From JACVRX01 sp046726315 (GTDB taxonomy: Bacteria; Actinomycetota; Actinomycetes; Jiangellales; Jiangellaceae), in assembly GCA_046726315.1 (NCBI GenBank), contig JBKPAG010000029.1, positions 1 through 64,000 of the forward strand: 64,000 bases of DNA. Direction: 5' to 3'. Below, piece after piece: positions 51,453 through 59,832 of this stretch. The notes under the pieces were generated by a model. It was not told the DNA's origin. It was given only the letters and a program-made list of their open reading frames with translations, and did no database searches. Within the stretch, counting starts at the first letter, position 1, and the number at the start of each line of letters is the position of its first letter. Made by a program: the position numbers and the translations under genes.

Positions 51453-52813
51453 CTGGCCTGCTTGTCCTTTCGCTGCCAGCCTCGGAGTCCGCCCAGAACG
51501 CGGAGCCCTCGTCGAGCTCGCTGGTCGTGGTGCTGGCGGTCGTGATCTTCGTCGGCACCTACGTGCTGATTGCGACGGAATGGGTCCATCGCGTCGCAGC
51601 CGCGCTGTCCGGCGCGGCGCTCATGGTGGTCGTCGGGGCGACCGACGCCGAGTCAGCGTTCTTCTCCGAGGAGACCGCGGTCGACTGGAACGTCGTGTTC
51701 CTGCTGCTCGGCATGATGATCATCATCGGGATTCTCAAGCAGACCGGCCTGTTCGAGTATTTGGCCATCTGGGCCGCCAAGCGGGCCGGCGGACGGCCGT
51801 TCGCGATCATGGCGATGCTGTGCACGATCACAGCGGTCGCCTCGGCCCTGCTCCCCAACGTCACGACCGTAATGCTCGTCGCTCCGGTCACCCTGCTCGT
51901 TTGCGACCGGCTCCGGGTAAGACCCGAAGGATTCCTGATCGCCTTGGTAATGGCGAGCAACATCGGTGGCACGGCGACTCTCATCGGCGACCCACCGAAC
52001 CTCATCATCGCCAGTAGGGGAGATCTGTCGTTCAACGACTTCCTGATCCATCTCACGCCGTTCATCGTTGTCGCGTTCGTGGCCTTCGTGCTGCTTTCCC
52101 GATGGCTGTTCCGCGAGTCGTTCAGCTATGACCCGGAAAGAGTCGAGGCGATCATGCGCATCGACGAGCGGCGCGCGATCCGGGATCCCATCCTTCTGCG
52201 TCGCAGCCTCGCAGTGCTCGCTTTGGTCATTCTTGGGTTCGTTTTCGGCACGGCCATCCATGTCGAGCCGAGCCTGGTAGCTCTGCTCGGCGCCGGCCTG
52301 CTCGTCGTGGTGTCCAGGGCGGCAACCGCGGACTATTTGGCAGAGGTGGAGTGGCCGACACTGGTCTTCTTCATGGGGCTGTTTGTGATGGTGGGCGCTC
52401 TGGTCGACGTCGGAGTCATCGATGCCGTCGGCCAGACCGCCATCGAGGCCGTCGGTGAGAACTATCTGCTCGCCGCCTCCGGACTGCTGTTCGGGTCCGC
52501 CGCGCTTTCGGCCATCATCGACAACATCCCATACGTAGCGACAGTCGCGCCGCTGGTGGCAGGGCTCGTCGACGCCAGCGGCGGGTCACCGCAGGCGAAC
52601 GGCTTGTGGTGGGCGCTCGCGCTCGGTGCCGACCTCGGCGGCAACGCCACCGCCATAGGTGCCAGCGCCAACGTCGTTGCGCTGGGCATTGCCGAACGCA
52701 GCGGAATGCCAATCTCGTTCTGGCGGTTCACACGCTACGGCGTGGTCGTGACCGTCGTGACCGTCGTGCTGGCGTGGCCCTATCTCTACCTTCGGTACTA
52801 CGCATTCAGCTAG
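51449..52813 (+). CDS. ArsB/NhaD-superfamily ion transporter
   Basis: 454 residues, about 11 transmembrane segments. EETAVDWNVVFLLLGMMIII, TAVASALLPNVTTVMLVAPV, ALVMASNIGGTATLIGDPPN (the SNIGG-x-x-x-IGDPPN family motif) and SAIIDNIPYVATVAPLVAGL, LALGADLGGNATAIGASANV, which repeats the hairpin in the second half, define the ArsB/NhaD/CitM type. Substrate could be Na+, arsenite or a di-carboxylate; no arsC gene is nearby, so Na+/H+ or anion exchange is likely. It shares regulation with the CBS gene. Its 3' end is repeated at 55048. Confidence 0.85.
   Translation: MTGLLVLSLPASESAQNAEPSSSSLVVVLAVVIFVGTYVLIATEWVHRVAAALSGAALMVVVGATDAESAFFSEETAVDWNVVFLLLGMMIIIGILKQTGLFEYLAIWAAKRAGGRPFAIMAMLCTITAVASALLPNVTTVMLVAPVTLLVCDRLRVRPEGFLIALVMASNIGGTATLIGDPPNLIIASRGDLSFNDFLIHLTPFIVVAFVAFVLLSRWLFRESFSYDPERVEAIMRIDERRAIRDPILLRRSLAVLALVILGFVFGTAIHVEPSLVALLGAGLLVVVSRAATADYLAEVEWPTLVFFMGLFVMVGALVDVGVIDAVGQTAIEAVGENYLLAASGLLFGSAALSAIIDNIPYVATVAPLVAGLVDASGGSPQANGLWWALALGADLGGNATAIGASANVVALGIAERSGMPISFWRFTRYGVVVTVVTVVLAWPYLYLRYYAFS
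52784..52803. repeat. Left copy of a 20-bp direct repeat in the transporter 3' end
   Basis: CTCTACCTTCGGTACTACGC, identical to 55048-55067. The match continues outward with few differences (CGTGGCC, TA, TTCA), so both copies encode WPYLYLRYYAF and then a stop. This is the pattern made by integration into a gene's 3' end. The copies bracket the amidase cassette. Confidence 0.75.
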
Positions 52814-52921
52814 CCCGCCTGTACGGCGACGGCTGGCAGTGCGGCCGCGCCGACGGGCGCCGCTGCCGGCACATCGAGACCCTGCCGGGAACTCGTCCAA
52901 GCTACAGGAAGGAGCATCGCA

Positions 52922-53116
52922 ATGACGACCACCACCGACGAGGCCGTCGATGCAGCATCGAGCTCTCTGTCGCGTTCGGGGACCCTGACGATGTCTTTTG
53001 CACCCTATGCGGGGCGGAGATCCACCTCGCACCAGTATTCGTGCACGTGCTCCGCAGAGGCCACGGCCGGGCCCTACGAGGACTGCACCACAAGCACGCC
53101 CCCGGGCGGCTGGTAG
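52922..53116 (+). pseudogene. Small degenerate ORF with CxxC motif in an alternate frame
   Basis: ATG 52922 has a strong ribosome site (AGGAAGGAG, 52908-52916). This frame gives 64 residues (MTTTTDEAVDAASS...), but from about 52950 a different frame shows the more protein-like IELSVAFGDPDDVFCTLCGA, EIHLAPVFVHVLR with CxxC, and later frame one returns with ELTAALDALDAGCP after a stop. The pattern is that of a gene with indels. It is the first cassette gene after the transporter. Confidence 0.35.
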
Positions 53117-53193
53117 GAGCTGACCGCCGCTCTCGACGCCCTCGACGCGGGCTGTCCAACACCCCGACCTCGAGCGGCCTGTCCCTGGTGGAG

Positions 53194-53445
53194 ATGCTCA
53201 AGCGAGCGGCCGACACGATCCCGACGTGCTGCCAGGGTCCGATCGGCCTACGGCCGAAGTGCATCGTGACGCTGACCAACGGCAAGGTGGTCATTATCCT
53301 GCCGGACATCACCGGGGATCAGCTTCGCTCGGCCGCGGCCAAGGCGAGAGGGAGCGGCTTCCTCGAGAACGCCGACTCGCTCGACAAGCTGGCTCCGACC
53401 TTCGACGACGAAACCGCCAAGCGCATGTGGTTCGAGAACGCGTAG
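53194..53445 (+). CDS. Small hypothetical protein of the lysis cassette
   Basis: 83 residues from ATG 53194: MLKRAADTIPTCCQGPIGLR, CIVTLTNGKVVIILPDITGD, SAAAKARGSGFLENADSLDK, with no signal or membrane segment. The reading frame is open upstream, so an earlier start is possible. I recognise no family. It is 28 bases before the amidase gene. Confidence 0.5.
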   Translation: MLKRAADTIPTCCQGPIGLRPKCIVTLTNGKVVIILPDITGDQLRSAAAKARGSGFLENADSLDKLAPTFDDETAKRMWFENA

Positions 53446-53473
53446 GAGGGACCGGCCGGAGAGGAGAGAACGC

Positions 53474-54415
53474 ATGACCGACATCGCGGGGGAACGGCGC
53501 CGCCTCGCCGACGTGGGATTCACGCATCGGCTGCGTTACCAGTGGGGCGCGGCGCGCAGCTACACCGACGACCGCGACGTGACCGAACCAGCGACGCGGC
53601 TGTTCCTGCACATCACCGTGACGAACCCGGACAGCTACTCGTCGCACGACGCCCACGCCCGCGCTGTTGAGGCGATCGGCATCGCTCGATTCCCGGCGAC
53701 CGGGATCTCGTACAACGAGCTGCTGATGCCGGGGGGCCTGCTGTACGAGGCTCAGCCGCTGACACGCCGCGGCGCGCACACTGTCAACGATTTCCAGCGA
53801 TCAACCTGCGCCACGTCGGGATGCCCGAGCCGCGGCACGTCGGTGACCGCCCCGAACTGGAACTTGAACTACAACGCCCGCGCGCTGGCCTTGGCCCGCA
53901 ACGTCGACGACCCGGTGATCGACGCCGATGTGCAGGCCGCGGCCCGCTGGGGCGCGGCGGTGAAGCTTGCCGGCTACGTCGACCGTGATGCCCGCTGGCA
54001 TGGTCACCGCTGCGTCTCGGCCAAGTTGTGCCCTGGCGACAGGGGCTGGGCGCGCCTCGATGACATCGCTGACCTGACCGCCGACTACGTACGCAACGGA
54101 ATCCCAGGAGACGACATGCCACTGACCGATGCTGACAAGCAGTTCATCCTCGACGCGATCGACAACCGGCTCGACGACGTCGCCCGCGCCGTATGGAACC
54201 TGCTCCTCGAAAGCCAAGTGACCGGAGAAGACGTTCACGCCAGCACTCTGTTGCGGCAGGCCCATCAGACGGTGTTCGCAAACGCGGACGCGATCGCCGC
54301 CGTGTCGGCGAAGGTGGACGCGATCATCACCCCGGCCATCCCGAGCGCTGCCGAGATCGCGCCGCATCTCAAGGTCATCGCCGAGGACGAGCCCACCCAG
54401 GAGAACACTCCATGA
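53474..54415 (+). CDS. N-acetylmuramoyl-L-alanine amidase/PGRP-like endolysin
   Basis: 313 residues. The N-terminal 200 make an amidase_2/PGRP-type domain: TRLFLHITVTNPDSYSSHDA (zinc His), RRGAHTVNDFQRS (second His position), WNLNYNARALALAR and WHGHRCVSAKLCPGDRGW (His-x-Cys..CPG end), as in actinophage LysA amidases. It would cut the bond between MurNAc and the stem peptide. The C-terminal 100 residues (MPLTDADKQFILDAIDNRLD) are helical and begin with an ATG (54116) that has its own AGGAG, so a shorter second product may be made. It overlaps the next ORF by ATGA. No signal peptide. Confidence 0.75.
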   Translation: MTDIAGERRRLADVGFTHRLRYQWGAARSYTDDRDVTEPATRLFLHITVTNPDSYSSHDAHARAVEAIGIARFPATGISYNELLMPGGLLYEAQPLTRRGAHTVNDFQRSTCATSGCPSRGTSVTAPNWNLNYNARALALARNVDDPVIDADVQAAARWGAAVKLAGYVDRDARWHGHRCVSAKLCPGDRGWARLDDIADLTADYVRNGIPGDDMPLTDADKQFILDAIDNRLDDVARAVWNLLLESQVTGEDVHASTLLRQAHQTVFANADAIAAVSAKVDAIITPAIPSAAEIAPHLKVIAEDEPTQENTP

Positions 54416-54648
54416 ACGCCGTCACCGTCGCCACCCTGATCATCCAACTGGTCACCCTCGTCATGCGTCGGACCAGTACCGGCGCAGATCCGGCTGGCCG
54501 GCTGCACCGGCACCGCTACCGAGGTGCATCACCTGATCTGCCATCCGGTGGGCCGGATGCTGGATGCTGTGGCACTGATCACTGCGCTTCTTCCTGCAAG
54601 ATCAACACCGGACATCCGGCTTCCGGCTGTGGGTTGATCGGTATGTAG
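54412..54648 (+). CDS. Small holin-like or truncated membrane ORF
   Basis: From ATG 54412, overlapping the amidase stop, the frame begins MNAVTVATLIIQLVTLVMRR, a single hydrophobic helix as in small phage holins, and then becomes Cys/Gly-rich for 58 residues without family character. The second half overlaps an opposite small gene. I take it as a holin-like remnant. Confidence 0.35.
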   Translation: MNAVTVATLIIQLVTLVMRRTSTGADPAGRLHRHRYRGASPDLPSGGPDAGCCGTDHCASSCKINTGHPASGCGLIGM

Positions 54649-54737
54649 ACCTCGTCTGCGCTGGGCGCGACGACGTAGAGCATGTGTGGCGGGAGCTGCT
54701 TGTCGACGGTGATCTCAACCTCGGTCGGATCGGTCAT
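54579..54737 (-). CDS. Small protein of unknown function
   Basis: 52 residues from ATG 54737, with GGGAG 8 bases upstream: MTDPTEVEITVDKQLPPHML, YVVAPSADEVYIPINPQPEA, GCPVLILQEEAQ. The frame is open upstream to about TTG 54929 (NVSTRAVRCRYLPKTETSAP), with normal codon use, so a 116-residue form is possible. No family recognised. It stands opposite in direction to the rest of the cassette. Confidence 0.5.
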   Translation of the reverse strand: MTDPTEVEITVDKQLPPHMLYVVAPSADEVYIPINPQPEAGCPVLILQEEAQ

Positions 54738-55047
54738 CGCAGGACTCCCTTCGCTCGGTCGCCGAGCTTCGCTTTGATCGAGCTCACGGAACACGTTGTG
54801 CGCCCGCTGCAGACGCTTGAAGCACAACAACACTTCCTCGCCGCCGTGCCCGGTGATCTCGTTTGGGGCACTGGTTTCCGTCTTGGGCAGGTATCGGCAC
54901 CGGACGGCGCGGGTCGATACGTTGGTCAAGTCAGCACCGCCCGAGTGCTGTCGGGCTAGGTTGCGAATAACTGGCGCACAACATGGGCTAGTCCGCGCGT
55001 ACCGCAGGTCGCGCACAGCGAAAGGTCACGCGCCAACGTGGCCTTAC

Positions 55048-55067
55048 CTCTACCTTCGGTACTACGC
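55048..55067. repeat. Right copy of the 20-bp direct repeat
   Basis: CTCTACCTTCGGTACTACGC, identical to 52784-52803. The frame through it reads WPYLYLRYYAFT then TGA, a displaced copy of the transporter's last residues. It lies 30 bases before the nhaA start codon. Confidence 0.75.
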
Positions 55068-55096
55068 CTTCACTTGAGCCTGGCGGAGGAAACCCG

Positions 55097-56395
55097 ATGC
55101 CAATCGAACGGGTCCGGCGCGCCTTCCTTGAGCGACTGCCGCTGGCGGAACGGACCGAGATCCTGTCCGTCTTGCGCGACGAAACAACCGGCGGCTTCGT
55201 TCTGCTCGTCGCGACTGCAGCGGCGCTCCTGTGGGCCAATCTCGGTACCGCCTCATACCTGTCCGTCGCAGGGACCGTCATCGGGCCGGCAGCCCTGCAC
55301 CTTGACCTGACCGTTGCGACATGGTCGGCGGACGGGCTACTGGTCGTGTTCTTTCTGGTTGCCGGGCTGGAGCTCAAGCGCGAGATCGTCGTCGGTGAAC
55401 TGTCCGACCGAGCGACGGCGATCCTCCCGGCCGTGGCTGCGGTCTGCGGGATGGCAGTGCCGGCGCTCGTCTACATAGTTGTCAACCTCGCCATGGACGG
55501 CGAGCTCGCCGGCTGGGCGGTACCAACGGCGACCGACATCGCGTTCGCGCTTGCCGTCCTCGCGGTGATCGGCTCCCGGCTGCCGACGTCGTTGCGGGCA
55601 TTCCTGTTGACACTGGCTGTGGTCGACGACCTTCTGGCGATAACGATCATCGCGGTCTTCTTCACGCCGGACGTGTCGTTAATTCCGCTGGTGAGTGCCG
55701 TCGGGTTGCTGTGCCTGTACATCGTGCTGCAACGCCTGCGAGTCAGCGGCTGGTGGATCTACCTGCCCATCTTCCTGGCCGCCTGGCTGCTGACTCACGA
55801 AAGCGGTGTGCACGCGACCGTGATCGGTGTCGCCTTCGGCCTTGCGACGCGGGTTCGACGCGACGATGGCGAGCACGAGTCGCCCGCCGAACGGTTAGAG
55901 CACCGTCTACGGCCGTTCTCGGCAGCCGTCTGCGTGCCGCTGTTTGCACTGTTCGCCGCCGGTGTCGTGATATCGGAAGGTACCCTGCAGGCGATGCTGA
56001 CCGACCCCGTCGCCCTCGGCATCGTGCTCGGCCTCCTCGTGGGGAAGGGCGTCGGGATCGCTGGCGGTGCGTACCTGGCGGCCCGCTTCACCCGCGCGGA
56101 GCTGGCGGAGGACATGTCGTGGGCCGACGTGGTGGGGGTCGCGGTGCTGGCCGGAATCGGCTTCACGGTGTCGCTGTTGATCTCGGAGCTCGCGTTCGCG
56201 ACAGATCCCGGGATGCTTGCGTTAGCGAAGTCCGCTGTGTTGACCGGATCTGTGCTGTCCGCGCTCGTCGCCTCGGTGATCCTCGCGCGGCGAAACGCGA
56301 TCTACCGAGGGATCGAGGTGGAGGAGAACCGCGACGGCGACGCCGACGGAATTCCCGACCTTCATGCCGGCGAACGACCCGAACGAGACGGCTGA
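55097..56395 (+). CDS. nhaA: Na+/H+ antiporter NhaA
   Basis: 432 residues. TTGGFVLLVATAAALLWANL starts the fold, VVFFLVAGLELKREIVVGEL is the dimer/signature region, PTATDIAFALAVLAVIGSRL has Asp133-type residue, LTLAVVDDLLAITIIAVFF the Asp163/164-type pair, VGKGVGIAGGAYLAARFT the Lys300-type region, and GVAVLAGIGFTVSLLISELA the last motif. It exchanges Na+ for 2 H+. Compared with the fusion at 1668 it has no thioredoxin domain. ATG 55097 follows GGCGGAGGAAA. It sits immediately after the cassette boundary. Confidence 0.95.
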   Translation: MPIERVRRAFLERLPLAERTEILSVLRDETTGGFVLLVATAAALLWANLGTASYLSVAGTVIGPAALHLDLTVATWSADGLLVVFFLVAGLELKREIVVGELSDRATAILPAVAAVCGMAVPALVYIVVNLAMDGELAGWAVPTATDIAFALAVLAVIGSRLPTSLRAFLLTLAVVDDLLAITIIAVFFTPDVSLIPLVSAVGLLCLYIVLQRLRVSGWWIYLPIFLAAWLLTHESGVHATVIGVAFGLATRVRRDDGEHESPAERLEHRLRPFSAAVCVPLFALFAAGVVISEGTLQAMLTDPVALGIVLGLLVGKGVGIAGGAYLAARFTRAELAEDMSWADVVGVAVLAGIGFTVSLLISELAFATDPGMLALAKSAVLTGSVLSALVASVILARRNAIYRGIEVEENRDGDADGIPDLHAGERPERDG

Positions 56396-56482
56396 CCATC
56401 CCTGCGGGCGCGAGCGGATCGACACCCGGGAGGCACTAGAGTCCCACCCGGGGGAGCGCCCTACGACGACGGGAGATCTCGC

Positions 56483-56896
56483 ATGGCAGCCCGGCCGATC
56501 GGTTCCGGCGCCGACTCCGACGCCTCTATCGGCACGCTCGTGGCAGGCATCCAGCAGGACATCACAACGTTGGTGCGTGGCGAGATCGAGCTCGCCAAGG
56601 CGGAGCTGCGGGAGAGTGCCGAGCGTGCCGGGGCGGGCGCCGGGATGCTTGGGGCTGCCGCCTTTCTCGTGTTGCTTGCCGTCGTCCTGATCTCCATCGC
56701 GCTGGGCTACGGCCTGGTGGCGCTCGGCCTGCATCCGGCTTGGGCCTTCCTGATCGTGGCTGGGTTCTACCTGATCGTGGCCGTGGTGCTGGGTCTGCTG
56801 GGCCGCAACCAGCTCCAAGGGATCAAGGGTCCGGAGCGTGCACAGCGCGCCGCCACGACCATCGCACAAGCGCTTCGCCGCGACACCGAGACGTGA
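56483..56896 (+). CDS. Phage-holin-family (Actinobacterial Holin-X) membrane protein
   Basis: 137 residues. IGTLVAGIQQDITTLVRGEI and ELAKAELRESAERAGAGAGM are the amphipathic N-terminal part, followed by two membrane helices (AAAFLVLLAVVLISIALGYG, AWAFLIVAGFYLIVAVVLGL). This matches the DUF1469/holin_3_6 family (Rv3669-like). Role unknown; perhaps envelope-related rather than viral. ATG 56483 follows GGGAG; GTGA overlap with the hydrolase. Confidence 0.85.
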   Translation: MAARPIGSGADSDASIGTLVAGIQQDITTLVRGEIELAKAELRESAERAGAGAGMLGAAAFLVLLAVVLISIALGYGLVALGLHPAWAFLIVAGFYLIVAVVLGLLGRNQLQGIKGPERAQRAATTIAQALRRDTET

Positions 56897-57834
56897 ACGG
56901 CAACGGCTCTTTACGCGACACCATTGACGTTGCCGGCCCGTGGGAACACCGATACATCGCGGCGAACGGTGCTCGGTTCCACGTTGCGTCAATGGGAGAA
57001 GGCCCGCTCATCGTCCTCCTGCACGGGTTTCCCGAGTTCTGGTGGGCCTGGCGGCACCAGTTGCCGGCGCTCGCCGCGGCCGGCTGGCGGACCGTTGCCA
57101 TGGATCTTCGGGGGTACGGCGGCAGCGACAAGACCCCGCGGGGCTACGACCCGGCCACCCTGACCGCGGATGTCACAGGGGTGGTGCGGTCGCTCGGCGG
57201 ACGGCAGGCGGTGCTGGCGGGACACGGTTGGGGCGGTTACGTCGCCTGGGCAACGGCCGTGCTGCGCCCGGCGCACGTCGCAGCCCTCGCCATCGTGTCG
57301 ATGCCGCACCCGCTCGAGCTTCGCCAATATCTGCTTCGTGGCCGGCGCCAGGCAGGGCATCTGATCGGGGTCCAGACACCCGCCATTCCCGAGCGGCGGC
57401 TGGTCGCGAATGACGCTGCCTATGTAGAGACGCTGCTGCGGCGGTGGGTGGGCCCGGAGTCCGCATTCCCCGACGGCGATACTGCTGCTCGTTACCGTGC
57501 CGCCATGCGCCTATGGCCCGCGCCGCACTGCGCCCTGGAGTACCACCGCTGGGCCGTACGCTCGATGGCTCGCGCGGACGGGCGTCGGTTCGCGGTGCGG
57601 ATGGAGGCGCCGATCACCGTGCCGGTGCTGCAGATTCACGGCGGAGCCGACCGGACCGTGGTCCCACGGGCGGCCGCGCAGTCACACCGCCATGTGACCG
57701 GCCCCCACCGCTGGGTGCAGTTCGAAGGTGTCGGCCATTTCCCCCACGAGGAGGCACCCGACCGCCTCACCGACGAGGTCCTCTACTGGCTCCGCACCAT
57801 CCCTTCCCCGCCGCTGCCCCCCTTCAGGAAATGA
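56893..57834 (+). CDS. Epoxide-hydrolase-like alpha/beta hydrolase without nucleophile (EphE-like)
   Basis: 313 residues. The cap and core match epoxide-hydrolase-type alpha/beta hydrolases: PLIVLLHGFPEFWWAWRHQL (HGFPE), VAMDLRGYGGSDKTPRGYD, and LQIHGGADRTVV with an Asp and FEGVGHFPHEEAPDR with the His. At the elbow the sequence is AGHGWGGYVAW: Gly112 stands where Asp (GHDWGG) would act. It may therefore not hydrolyse epoxides. Position after the holin-family gene matches Rv3670 (EphE). GTG 56893 is coupled to the previous stop; its own stop lies inside an inverted-repeat arm. Confidence 0.8.
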   Translation: MNGNGSLRDTIDVAGPWEHRYIAANGARFHVASMGEGPLIVLLHGFPEFWWAWRHQLPALAAAGWRTVAMDLRGYGGSDKTPRGYDPATLTADVTGVVRSLGGRQAVLAGHGWGGYVAWATAVLRPAHVAALAIVSMPHPLELRQYLLRGRRQAGHLIGVQTPAIPERRLVANDAAYVETLLRRWVGPESAFPDGDTAARYRAAMRLWPAPHCALEYHRWAVRSMARADGRRFAVRMEAPITVPVLQIHGGADRTVVPRAAAQSHRHVTGPHRWVQFEGVGHFPHEEAPDRLTDEVLYWLRTIPSPPLPPFRK

Positions 57835-57917
57835 CCACGTTCACCACCCTGTTGGGTCCGTCACCACCCTTGTAGGCATGGTGATGTATAGGCAGGCATG
57901 GTGAACGTGGTCATTTC
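57828..57917. repeat. 19-bp perfect inverted repeat with inner repeats
   Basis: Arms GAAATGACCACGTTCACCA (57828-57846) and its exact reverse complement (57899-57917). The 52-base loop holds TCACCACCCT and GGCATGGTGA repeated, so an inner hairpin may form. It contains the hydrolase stop codon and lies between convergent genes. It may be a terminator or a dispersed REP/MITE-like element; genome copies would decide. Confidence 0.7.
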
Positions 57918-57976
57918 GGACAGGTGGGCCGGGCCGGAAACGAGGCGGCGGAACGGGCGCCAGGAGCCGGCGGCAG

Positions 57977-59164
57977 TCAAGCGCAAACGCCCGTCGGGAC
58001 CGGCTCGGTCTCGGCGGCCGCCTCGAGCGCCTGGCTTACCTCGCTCGGCGCGAGTGCATAGCCGGTGTCAGGGTCGGTCAACGACGCCGCGAACACGACG
58101 CCGTAGACCAGCCCGTCGTCGGCAACCAGCGGTCCGCCGGAGTTGCCCGGCCGGATCTCGCCCCGGATCGAGAGCACGTCCCGGTTGACCGCGTCGTCGT
58201 CGTAGATGTCGCGGCCGAGCAAAGCGTGCTCGCCACGAATCCGAACCGGCTCCCTACGCAATGGCCCGTTCCCTGGATACCCGAGAACAGCGGCATCCGC
58301 GCCGACGGCCGCGTCGTCGCGAAATTCGAGCGCGGCGCTTTCCAAGCCTGGAACGGCTAATAGCGCAACGTCAGACCGCGGGTCGAAGTGCACGACTCTC
58401 GATTCGAGCGGCTTCGCGTCCGGAGCCGTGACGATTGGCGCCACCACCCCAGCGACGACGTGTGCGTTGGTCATCACCCGCTCAGCAGCGACGACGAACC
58501 CGGTGCCCTCGATCACCCGCTTGCACGACTCGGCACGTCCGATCACCTTGACAACGCTACGAGCCGCAGCCCGGATCTCCGGATCATTGCCCAGTGCGGC
58601 TGTTGGAGCGCCGACGTCACGAATCGGCTCTGGAACCCACGGCGCGACAACTTCCGGATATCGGCCGGCGGCCACGACGGACTCGAAGGCCTGGCGTAGC
58701 CCGTCAGGCGAAACCGGGACAGCGCCGTCGACAACTTTGAGGATCTTGGACTCCCGAACTGCCGCTGACGCGTACGGAATCGCCGACGAAGAAATAGCCA
58801 GGCCGACCGCCCAGGCGCCGATCAGCAGCCCGACGACGGCCAGCACGGCACCAGCGAGCGCGTCGGCCCGGTGCGCCGGCTCGGACGACACCCTCGAACG
58901 CACCCACCCTCCCGTCCACGCGAGCAATCCCTGCCCGAGAGAGGCGATGGCGAGCACGATAAGCGCGGCGAGGACAGAGACACCCAGGCTTGGTTCCAGG
59001 CCGCCGAGAAGCACTGGGACAAGCAAGAACCCGGCGATCGCTCCACCCACGAACCCGATGAAGGACAACAGGCCCACCAGAAGGCCGTGGACCCAGCCGG
59101 TGTAGGCCACGACCAGCGCCAGTGCGATTAGCAGCCAGTCGACCAGGTTGAGCCCGAAGATCAC
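57977..59164 (-). CDS. marP: Membrane serine protease MarP-like
   Basis: 395 residues. Four N-terminal transmembrane segments (DWLLIALALVVAYTGWVHGL, GAIAGFLLVPVLLGG, AALIVLAIASLGQGLLAW, LAGAVLAVVGLLIGAWAVGL), then a trypsin-like domain on the outer side: RVMTNAHVVAGV (His), FDPRSDVALLAVPG (Asp), EIRPGNSGGPLVADDGLVYG (Ser). In Mycobacterium the homologue (Rv3671c) is needed for acid resistance and activates RipA. GTG 59164 overlaps the NUDIX stop. Confidence 0.93.
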   Translation of the reverse strand: MIFGLNLVDWLLIALALVVAYTGWVHGLLVGLLSFIGFVGGAIAGFLLVPVLLGGLEPSLGVSVLAALIVLAIASLGQGLLAWTGGWVRSRVSSEPAHRADALAGAVLAVVGLLIGAWAVGLAISSSAIPYASAAVRESKILKVVDGAVPVSPDGLRQAFESVVAAGRYPEVVAPWVPEPIRDVGAPTAALGNDPEIRAAARSVVKVIGRAESCKRVIEGTGFVVAAERVMTNAHVVAGVVAPIVTAPDAKPLESRVVHFDPRSDVALLAVPGLESAALEFRDDAAVGADAAVLGYPGNGPLRREPVRIRGEHALLGRDIYDDDAVNRDVLSIRGEIRPGNSGGPLVADDGLVYGVVFAASLTDPDTGYALAPSEVSQALEAAAETEPVPTGVCA

Positions 59165-59832
59165 CGCCGACCCGCCCCTTCCACGAGCGGCAAGGACTCC
59201 ACTCGGCTGGTGTCCCACGGTCGGGACAACCCGCCGACCTCGAGAAGCCCGCTCAAGACATCGGCCGTGAACCCCCACACCAACAGATCACCGACCCGGA
59301 AGGCCGGCCCGGCGTAACCGCTGGGGTGGTGCACACGCAACCGATTGGCGGGTTCGACCAGGTCGGCAAGTGGGACTCGGTGCACTGACGCTACCTCGGC
59401 GTCGTCGACGACGGCGACCGGAGAGGGCACCCGCCACCATGCGAGAACCGGGGTGACAACGTATCCGCCTGCCGGCAGCCACAGGTCCGGCAGGGTCGCA
59501 AGCACGTCGACACCCGCCGGGTCGAGGCCCGTTTCCTCGCGGGCTTCCCGTAGTGCCGTGTCGGCAGGACCGTCATCGTCGGGGTCGACCACGCCGCCCG
59601 GAAACGCCGGGGTTCCGGGGTGCCGGCGCAGACCCACGGCGCGCTCTATGAGGAGCACGTCGGGCACGCGCCGGCCGTCGACGACGGTCTCACCGAACAG
59701 CGCCAACACCGCCGATGCGCGGCCGGCACCGGGTTGGGGCGCCGCATGTCGCGACAGGTGTTCGACCCGGACACCGCCGAGCGCGTCGACGATTGTCCGC
59801 AACCAGCCGGGCGGCCGCCCGGCGTCACTCAT
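59161..59832 (-). CDS. NUDIX hydrolase, CoA-pyrophosphatase-like
   Basis: 223 residues. RHPGTPAFPGGVVDPDDDGP and ADTALREAREETGLDPAGVD form the Nudix box (GG..REAREETGL) with the FPGG loop of the NudL/CoA-diphosphatase branch. Rv3672c is the mycobacterial equivalent. ATG 59832 overlaps the nth stop by 4 bases, and the gene's own stop overlaps marP, so nth, this gene and marP form one leftward operon. A thioredoxin-like gene that stands between nth and this gene in mycobacteria is missing. Confidence 0.88.
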   Translation of the reverse strand: MSDAGRPPGWLRTIVDALGGVRVEHLSRHAAPQPGAGRASAVLALFGETVVDGRRVPDVLLIERAVGLRRHPGTPAFPGGVVDPDDDGPADTALREAREETGLDPAGVDVLATLPDLWLPAGGYVVTPVLAWWRVPSPVAVVDDAEVASVHRVPLADLVEPANRLRVHHPSGYAGPAFRVGDLLVWGFTADVLSGLLEVGGLSRPWDTSRVESLPLVEGAGRR

